The translations under genes and the position numbers were made by a program. The notes under the pieces were generated by a model that worked only from the letters and a program-made list of their open reading frames with translations, had not been told where the DNA came from and did no database searches. DNA of 45,884 bases from Bacteroidaceae bacterium (GTDB lineage: Bacteria; Bacteroidota; Bacteroidia; Bacteroidales; Bacteroidaceae): assembly GCA_017645305.1 (NCBI GenBank), contig JAGCPD010000033.1:1-45884 (forward strand), given 5' to 3'. Below, piece by piece: positions 41,025 to 45,884 of the stretch (positions within the stretch are counted from its first letter, which is position 1; every line of letters starts with the position of its first letter).

Positions 41025-41699
41025 TTAGTTCCGTGGATCCGTGGTTCCATGCTTCATTCGGTACGCCGTCAAGCGTCGCAAAACCCGACGCTCAATCAGC
41101 ATCACCTCACGAACTTCAATACCCAAGGCTCCGGCAATGTCATCATATCGACCGCCATTCTTCACCTCCAGCACGTACTGCACCTGCTCGGGCTTGTCCT
41201 TCACCACCTCCAGCATCAGCCCGTAGGCGTTTTCCAGTTCAGCCTCCTCCTCTGTCAGCATCCTGCCGTCCTCACTCATCATACACATCGGCACTGCGCC
41301 CATGCACTCCACATCCACACCAACCATGTTGGCCCAAACGCCCTGACTGCAATCCTCAGCATCTACTAATTGGCTTTTACCTTCCTGCATGTTGCGGTAC
41401 TTCTTTACCTGCTTCTGCATCAGGCTGCTGGCTATGCGCTTCAGTACACCCACCAGCGTTCTGCCGTCTTTCCATTCCCAGATGCCGTTGTAGATTTTCA
41501 TCCACGCTTTCTCAATGTAGTAGTCCACGGGATCGCATCCCAACACACCCTTGCTATGCGCGCCGTAGATGGTGCGCCCCTTCAGGTTCTCAGTTACATA
41601 CTCGCGCAGTTCTGCGATGGCGGCTGCTTTTTCTTCGTTCGAAACCTCATTCAGTTTCTTTTGGTTCTCTTCGAACCACAAACCAATTTTCTTGTTCAT
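41025..41699 (-). CDS. Sigma-factor-like protein
   Basis: 224 residues. Residues about 55-105 (CDPVDYYIEKAWMKIYNG then RIASSLMQKQVKKYRN) resemble sigma region 2. Residues about 170-215 (YVLEVKNGGRYDDIAGALGI then EVREVMLIERRVLRRL) resemble the region 4 helix-turn-helix. Similar proteins head phage-like clusters in Bacteroidetes and may switch on the following genes. It is the first gene of the unit ending at the 38.4 kb terminator. Confidence 0.6.
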   Translation of the reverse strand: MNKKIGLWFEENQKKLNEVSNEEKAAAIAELREYVTENLKGRTIYGAHSKGVLGCDPVDYYIEKAWMKIYNGIWEWKDGRTLVGVLKRIASSLMQKQVKKYRNMQEGKSQLVDAEDCSQGVWANMVGVDVECMGAVPMCMMSEDGRMLTEEEAELENAYGLMLEVVKDKPEQVQYVLEVKNGGRYDDIAGALGIEVREVMLIERRVLRRLTAYRMKHGTTDPRN

Positions 41700-42097
41700 T
41701 TTCTGAAAAATTTTTAAGGGTTTTTGCTATAAAGGCTTTCCGGCTCCGATAGAACCCACGGCACCTTGCCATTGAACTCTGAAACCTGACCTTTGAAACC
41801 TGAAACAGGTCTCTGCATTCCGTATTTCCGTCGGGCCTCTTGCCTCCGTTCAACCCCTATTCACCCCTCAAGCCGCCATTTTTGCCATCCAGGTTTACTT
41901 TTTTTCAGAAAAATGCTCTTTTTTCTTTCCTCTAAATCGCAAGCATCTAATTATCAATTGCTTATGTTTATAGCACAAAAACAAAAAATCGGTTACTCAG
42001 GACCTAACGCCCAAGCAACCGACTCTCAGCCCTTCCAAAAGGACACAAAAAAAGGCCGATGCACTATGCTTCGACCTCAACTATTATCTCTTATCTT

Positions 42098-42235
42098 TTA
42101 TCTATAAACTATGGTTGTCTTACCCGCGCCATTCTCTGCATAGACAATGCAGAACGGTTTCAAGGTCACATCGCCACTGGCGGTGTAGTCCTCAAAGTTA
42201 CCTATGTTCTTCAATTTCTCAATTTTTGTTATCAT
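42098..42235 (-). pseudogene. N-terminal relic of an AAA_13/RloC-type ATPase
   Basis: ATG at 42235 reads MITKIEKLKNIGNFEDYTAS, GDVTLKPFCIVYAENGAGKT, TIVYR and stops. The Walker A motif AENGAGKT and the start are typical of AAA_13 ATPases such as RloC-type anticodon nucleases. The remaining several hundred residues are absent. Confidence 0.7.
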
Positions 42236-42405
42236 CTATATCCTTATTTTATATTATTGTCACTTTCACTACAGCAACACTCGCGCCAACAATCAAAATA
42301 CTACCATTTTGTCATTTTAATCAGCTATTTGTTTCAAAAACCCGCCAAAATTGATGTCAAAGCAATATTTCCTGTCATTTTATTTTCAATTTCGAAAATT
42401 ACGTG

Positions 42406-42413
42406 TATCTTTG
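42406..42413 (+). promoter_or_regulatory. -7 element of RloA-like gene
   Basis: TATCTTTG, 24 nt before the ATG at 42438. The -33 box is not clear. Confidence 0.5.
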
Positions 42414-42437
42414 CAGCCTGAAATAAAGCTATTGGTC

Positions 42438-43724
42438 ATGATACAAGAAATTCGCTTTCAGAACTTTCTGTCCTTCCGCGACGAGGCCGTCTTCAGCTTC
42501 GAGCCATCCAAGGACGACCCCATCAATCGCATTGTCACCATGCCCGATGATACCAAGCTGCTACGGTTTGCTGCCGTCTTTGGGGCCAACGCATCCGGCA
42601 AGTCCAACTTCCTCTCGGTACTCGATTTCCTGCTCAATTTTTGGACCCGAGTACCTTCGCGCAACGACCTCTCCACACGCGTATCGCCTTTCCGTCTCGA
42701 CAAGGAAACACCCAAGCAGGATTCCGTCTTCGAGATCAAATTCTATGTCGATGGCATCCGCTATTGGTACAAACTGGAACTCAACAGCGAACGTGTTTCC
42801 GGCGAATCGCTCTATTTCTACGAGTCCAACCGTCCCACACGTATCTTCTGGCGCGAATACACCGACGGACAGTCTGTTGTCAAGTTCAACCCCGCCGTGG
42901 TCAACCTGAAAGTGGCTGAGATTGACGCCATCAACCTCAACTGCTGGAAGAACATGTCCCTCTTTGCCTCCATGACCAAGGTCAACCTCCATATCGAGTC
43001 CATCGACAAGGTTACCCGTTGGATCAACGAAAAGCTCATGCCCGGCATCAATCGTAGCACCGAACTCTCTGGCTATGCCAAAAACCGCATGTTGCAGGAT
43101 GCCTCTTTCCGTGACTATCTCATGTCTTTCACCCGTCAAGCCGACCTCCGCATCTCCCGCATCGATGTCAAGGAAACGCCAGTCAGCCTCAACGAGAGCC
43201 AACTGAAAGTCATCTCCAAGGCCAACTTCATCAACGAGAAGCAGCGAGCCGAAATACTGACCAAGGGCTTCATCAACGACATACAGACCGACTTCGTCAT
43301 CCGCGTCAAGAACGCCCGTGGCGAGGAAGAGTATATCCTGCCCGAAAGTAGCCAGTCTGCCGGAACCACCCGTGTCATCGAGATCGAGTCTGCCATCCAT
43401 ACCATTCTCGAAAATCAGGCATTTCTGGCCATCGACGAGGTAGAGGCATCCCTCCACCCCTCTCTGCTGGACTTTATTCTCGACCGTTTCCTCAAAAAAG
43501 AAAACAACGAGTCACAGCTGTTGGTAACAACACACTATGACCCGTTGCTTGATACTATCGACGATCTCTTCGGAAAAGACTCCGTCTGGTTTACCGAAAA
43601 AAAAGAAGATGGAAATACCGAACTCTATCCCCTGACCGATTTCAAGGGCCTGAAAAAACTGAAATCTATTCGCAAATCCTACAAGAACGGTCAGTTCGGC
43701 GCTGTTCCTGAAATATATGTATAA
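42438..43724 (+). CDS. RloA-like AAA ATPase (AAA_15/AAA_21)
   Basis: 428 residues from MIQEIRFQNFLSFRDEAVFS. An ABC/SMC-type ATPase with Walker A GANASGKS (49-56), a signature-like SSQSAGTTR before Walker B, Walker B FLAIDEVEASLHP (about 328-340) and the switch TTHYDPLL. It is followed 3 nt later by an RloB-like gene. ATPase plus RloB/TOPRIM-like effector is the layout of several phage defence pairs (RloA/B near restriction loci; similar in plan to PARIS). It probably senses infection and controls the effector. It lies among ATPase genes and relics, as in a defence island. Confidence 0.8.
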   Translation: MIQEIRFQNFLSFRDEAVFSFEPSKDDPINRIVTMPDDTKLLRFAAVFGANASGKSNFLSVLDFLLNFWTRVPSRNDLSTRVSPFRLDKETPKQDSVFEIKFYVDGIRYWYKLELNSERVSGESLYFYESNRPTRIFWREYTDGQSVVKFNPAVVNLKVAEIDAINLNCWKNMSLFASMTKVNLHIESIDKVTRWINEKLMPGINRSTELSGYAKNRMLQDASFRDYLMSFTRQADLRISRIDVKETPVSLNESQLKVISKANFINEKQRAEILTKGFINDIQTDFVIRVKNARGEEEYILPESSQSAGTTRVIEIESAIHTILENQAFLAIDEVEASLHPSLLDFILDRFLKKENNESQLLVTTHYDPLLDTIDDLFGKDSVWFTEKKEDGNTELYPLTDFKGLKKLKSIRKSYKNGQFGAVPEIYV

Positions 43725-43727
43725 GGT

Positions 43728-44327
43728 ATGGCAAGAATACGACAAGAACGTGAACTGCGCCGTTCACGAATCACGGTAATAGGCGAAGGACTCACGGAGC
43801 GTTGGTACTTCAACCACCTGCGCACTGTTATGGGCTACCGCTACGACTGTAAGCCCCGTTTCTTCACCCATCAGTCATACCAGGAGATGCGCAAACTCAT
43901 TGACTCGGTGCTGCAGAATGATGGTATCGCCGTCTGCGTCTGCGATGCCGACATCACCCTCTCCAACCCCGAGGAGAAAAAACGCCTGGAGGAGATGAAG
44001 CAAGCCTATGCCACTGAAGAAGGTAAGGTTTTCATCTGCGACAGCATGCCCTCTATCGAGTTCTGGTTCCTACTCCATTATCTGGAAACCAGCAAGCAGT
44101 TCCGAACCTCCGACGAAGTGGCGCAGGTGCTCCGTCGCTACATGCCTACGTTCCAGAAGCACAGCACCTTCCTCGAAAAAATCCAGTGGGTCAAAGATCT
44201 GTGTGCCGGCGACAAGCTCCAGCAGGCATACACCCGTGCAGAAGCATTTGGCAAGAACCCCGAGGCCACCTACTACTCCAACATCTACACCGCCATCAAG
44301 CTCTTCAATGGGCAGATCAAAAAATAG
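43728..44327 (+). CDS. RloB-like protein, putative effector
   Basis: 199 residues. EGLTERWYF (20-28) and CDAD (72-75) match the acidic motifs of the TOPRIM-like RloB fold, and SMPSIEFWFLLHY (106-118) is the RloB signature. It is likely a nuclease kept inactive by the partner ATPase and released on infection, by analogy with related pairs. The 3-nt spacing indicates translational coupling. The gene appears complete. Confidence 0.8.
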   Translation: MARIRQERELRRSRITVIGEGLTERWYFNHLRTVMGYRYDCKPRFFTHQSYQEMRKLIDSVLQNDGIAVCVCDADITLSNPEEKKRLEEMKQAYATEEGKVFICDSMPSIEFWFLLHYLETSKQFRTSDEVAQVLRRYMPTFQKHSTFLEKIQWVKDLCAGDKLQQAYTRAEAFGKNPEATYYSNIYTAIKLFNGQIKK

Positions 44328-44345
44328 AAGAAATATGGTAAAATC

Positions 44346-44388
44346 CACTATTTCCCCCGAAATTAGGTCTTTTTACCTACTTTTCTCC
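44346..44388. repeat. Relic of ATPase B-type control region
   Basis: CACTATTTCC, then AAATTAGGTCTTTTTACCTA and CTTTTCTC align gap-free with 35212-35254, the array upstream of ATPase B. No ATPase start follows here. Confidence 0.6.
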
Positions 44389-44444
44389 GCATTTACGGAC
44401 TCTTCTGTCATGATATTGCATCTATTCAATCTTTTGAAATATAT

Positions 44445-44520
44445 CACTTTATCAAATCATTATACCCATTATTAACCGCAAATGGCTCTCCCATCTCTTA
44501 CGAGAATAGGAAAGCCATTG
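44445..44520. repeat. Hairpin repeat, copy 2
   Basis: The hairpin at 44481-44519 matches copies 1 and 3. The 36 nt before it (CACTTTATCAAATCATTATA and on) also match copy 3. Confidence 0.85.
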
Positions 44521-44576
44521 TCTTTATACTGTTACTGTTCGATGAGTTTTTTATATACAATCAATCGATACGAGAA

Positions 44577-44626
44577 CCCCACTGAGGCACAAAGAGGTAT
44601 GAACAGAACTGCCAAATGGCTTTCAG
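44577..44626. repeat. 50-nt module, copy d
   Basis: Begins CCCCACTGAGGC, contains ACAGAACTGCC as in copy c, and ends GGCTTTCAG. The most divergent copy. Confidence 0.55.
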
Positions 44627-44652
44627 TACTTCATTTCGTTTTCGTTAATCAT

Positions 44653-44678
44653 TCACTAACCGCTAACCACTAACCACA
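44653..44678. repeat. CTAACC(A/G) heptamers
   Basis: CACTAAC, CGCTAAC, CACTAAC, CAC. Same family as at 29877 and 38214. Confidence 0.75.
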
Positions 44679-44694
44679 ATTACTCCATCTTACA

Positions 44695-45462
44695 TCATAG
44701 CATCATCGTCATCACCACTGGCAACATTGTCGTTGCTCCGTCCTTACGGTAGTCCTTTGTATAAACCAAGAACCGCTCCCCTACACGGCTGGAGAACTTC
44801 TTGCAGAAAGCATCCAGCGAAGTATGGCTCTTGTAGCCCGATGACTTCACCTCCAGCGGCCATAGCTTCGCGCCCCGCGAAAGCAGGAAGTCACGCAGCA
44901 TCTTGCGCATCACCCCGTCGCCCAACGGTCTTTTTGCCTCGTAAGCCTCACGCAGCATGTCAACCGTCACCTCGTCTCCCAGCGCCCAGCGAAACTCCTC
45001 ATAATCCATCGGATACATCTCAATGCGCGTCTCCTCACTCGGAATACGTATCTTCCTCGTTTTATTCTTGATAGAAATCAGAGAACCCGTCTCGATATAA
45101 TCATAGCGATGGTCTTTCACCAGTTTCTTGATGGCCTGTCGAGCCAACGGACAATCCTGCACTTCATCGAAGATAATCACCGACTTGCGGGGAGTAAGCC
45201 TGGTGTTATAGTGGTACTGAAGTTGAAACAGCAGACTGTCCAAATCGGATATATCCTCAAACAAGTCCTTCACCTCTTGAGCAGCCTCCGTGAAGTCTAT
45301 CAGGATATACGACTCATACTCCCTACGGGCGAACTCCTCGGCCAAGGTCGATTTGCCCACACGTCTGGCACCTTTTATCAGCAACGCAGTCTTTCCTTCA
45401 CGCTCCTGTTTCCACTGTAACATCTTATCGTACAGTTTTCTCTTAAACAATCTTTCTGCCAT
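44695..45462 (-). CDS. AAA_14 ATPase D with internal deletion
   Basis: 255 residues against about 430 for relatives. Walker A is GARRVGKST (31-39) and Walker B is VIIFDEVQDC (about 96-105). Then at about residue 190 the text jumps from MRKMLRDF, where relatives continue into DUF4143, straight to FLLSRGAKLWPLEVKSSGYK, the C-terminal nuclease-like segment. The reading frame is kept. The C-terminus GERFLVYTKDYRKDG is normal. It may be an inactive derivative or a short regulatory form. Diverged direct repeats lie upstream of its start. Confidence 0.78.
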   Translation of the reverse strand: MAERLFKRKLYDKMLQWKQEREGKTALLIKGARRVGKSTLAEEFARREYESYILIDFTEAAQEVKDLFEDISDLDSLLFQLQYHYNTRLTPRKSVIIFDEVQDCPLARQAIKKLVKDHRYDYIETGSLISIKNKTRKIRIPSEETRIEMYPMDYEEFRWALGDEVTVDMLREAYEAKRPLGDGVMRKMLRDFLLSRGAKLWPLEVKSSGYKSHTSLDAFCKKFSSRVGERFLVYTKDYRKDGATTMLPVVMTMML

Positions 45463-45497
45463 ATCAAATCAATTTTGACGGTGTAAAAATACCATTT

Positions 45498-45583
45498 TTG
45501 CCGAAATCCTCAAAATTTATTTTATCAAATATGCCGAATATCTCACATTTTAATGCCAAATTGCCGAAACCCTCAAAATTTAT
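45498..45583. repeat. Direct repeats upstream of ATPase D
   Basis: TTGCCGAAATCCTCAAAATT then TAT at 45498-45520 and 45561-45583, one mismatch in 23. A degenerate copy (16 of 21) lies at 45532-45552, so spacing is 30-33 nt. Confidence 0.8.
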
Positions 45584-45647
45584 AACCATTATTTCGTCGA
45601 TTTTCTCACAAAGCTTGATCAGGGATGGCCGAGTCGCGTCCGAAGTT

Positions 45648-45743
45648 CACTTTATCAACTCATTATACCCATTATTAACCGCAAATGGCTCTCCCTTCTC
45701 TTCCGAGAATAGGAAAGCCATTGCTGATATTCCCACAAAATGA
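45648..45743. repeat. Hairpin repeat, copy 3
   Basis: Hairpin at 45684-45722. The following CTGATATTCCCACAAAATGA matches copy 1 and stops exactly where the IS begins. Confidence 0.85.
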
Positions 45744-45884
45744 GGTTCTTTTGCAATTTAGTTGAAATAATAGTATCCCAGCATCATTTTTCTTTTAAGT
45801 AATTCCAATTTTGCTCTTCCATACATTGTTCGTTTCACCTCCTTTAATTTGTTTACGAATCCCTCTGTTATCCCATTCCTGACA
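45744..45884 (-). mobile_element. ISL3-family insertion sequence, right end
   Basis: It begins GGTTCTTTTGCAATTTAG and continues out of the window. It is inserted directly after CAAAATGA at the end of hairpin repeat copy 3; ISL3 elements usually duplicate 8 bp, so CAAAATGA is the expected target copy. Confidence 0.65.
45758..45884 (-). CDS. ISL3-type transposase, C-terminal fragment
   Basis: The last 41 codons and stop of a transposase entering from the right edge: VRNGITEGFVNKLKEVKR, TMYGRAKLELLKRKM. Same family as the left fragment, in opposite orientation, with diverged DNA. Confidence 0.8.
   Translation of the reverse strand, partial: VRNGITEGFVNKLKEVKRTMYGRAKLELLKRKMMLGYYYFN

Larger units (their letters stand above)
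41700..42437. other. Gap with AAA_13 relic
   Basis: 738 nt. TTGAAACCTGAAAC-type heptamers lie at 41764-41811, then AT-rich sequence, then a 45-codon relic of an AAA_13 ATPase (42098-42235), then the promoter of the RloA-like gene. Confidence 0.6.
44328..44694. other. Repeat-filled gap
   Basis: 367 nt containing a decayed copy of the ATPase B upstream region (44346-44388), hairpin repeat copy 2, 50-nt module copy d and CTAACC heptamers (44653-44678). Confidence 0.6.
45463..45757. other. Control region of ATPase D and IS flank
   Basis: 295 nt: a TATTTTTA -7-like box near 45489-45496, direct repeats (45498-45583), hairpin repeat copy 3, then the IS end at 45744. No gene is seen. Confidence 0.55.

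Noticed and set aside
45618..45650. tRNA-Ser-like string GGATGGCCGAGTCGCG
   Set aside because: No acceptor, anticodon or T arm can be built around it.
1..45884. Composite transposon made of the two flanking IS elements
   Set aside because: The IS ends are clearly diverged, the interval contains topA, aroK and other core genes, and the edges look like assembly breaks.

Overview
The window looks like a Bacteroidales chromosome, most likely Prevotellaceae. Many genes start just downstream of the Bacteroidetes promoter (TTG, about 20 nt, then TAnnTTTG). Housekeeping proteins such as TopA, the long arginine decarboxylase, the SOD/rubrerythrin pair and cytochrome bd with its small DUF4492 partner are of Bacteroidetes type. 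Tandem 7-nt repeats are scattered through intergenic gaps and some coding regions.

Both edges lie inside the 3' end of an ISL3-type (IS204/IS1001-like) insertion sequence. The left copy reads inward on + and ends at 140; the right copy reads inward on - and ends at 45744. They are diverged relatives, and each is cut about 140 nt from its terminal inverted repeat.

The left two thirds (0.4-32 kb) is mostly core. It holds a secreted GH2 beta-galactosidase with an SGNH hydrolase; an ECF sigma factor with a membrane partner; an operon topA-aroK-speA-argB; a NUDIX hydrolase; NfeD-like protein, flotillin and aquaporin; a secreted phosphoesterase; tRNA-Leu(CAA); a GDP-fucose operon (gmd, fcl, a cytidylyltransferase-GHMP kinase fusion, a sugar mutarotase); a DNA glycosylase; and an oxygen-stress block. 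That block contains SOD, rubrerythrin, a RIC/hemerythrin-LuxR regulator, a divergent porin, cydAB with DUF4492, an AlkD-like repair protein and PurU.

The right third (32-45.9 kb) is accessory and repeat-rich. It carries four AAA ATPases of the AAA_14/DUF4143 or DUF234 type. Three of them have their own direct-repeat array over the promoter, and one has lost its middle domain. Relics of a DegT aminotransferase, an AAA_13 ATPase and another ATPase start lie between them. There is also a WbuC-like cupin, an RloA/RloB-like two-gene defence candidate, and a compact phage-like unit at 38.5-41.7 kb. That unit runs sigma-like factor, M15 endolysin, membrane/coiled-coil protein, lipoprotein with a C-terminal membrane helix (unimolecular spanin architecture) and DUF6266-like protein, and ends in a strong terminator. 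No capsid, tail or terminase gene is visible.

Several repeat families tie this region together: a hairpin repeat (three copies), a 50-nt module (four copies) and the heptamer blocks. Functions are assigned from remembered family motifs; no database search was run.
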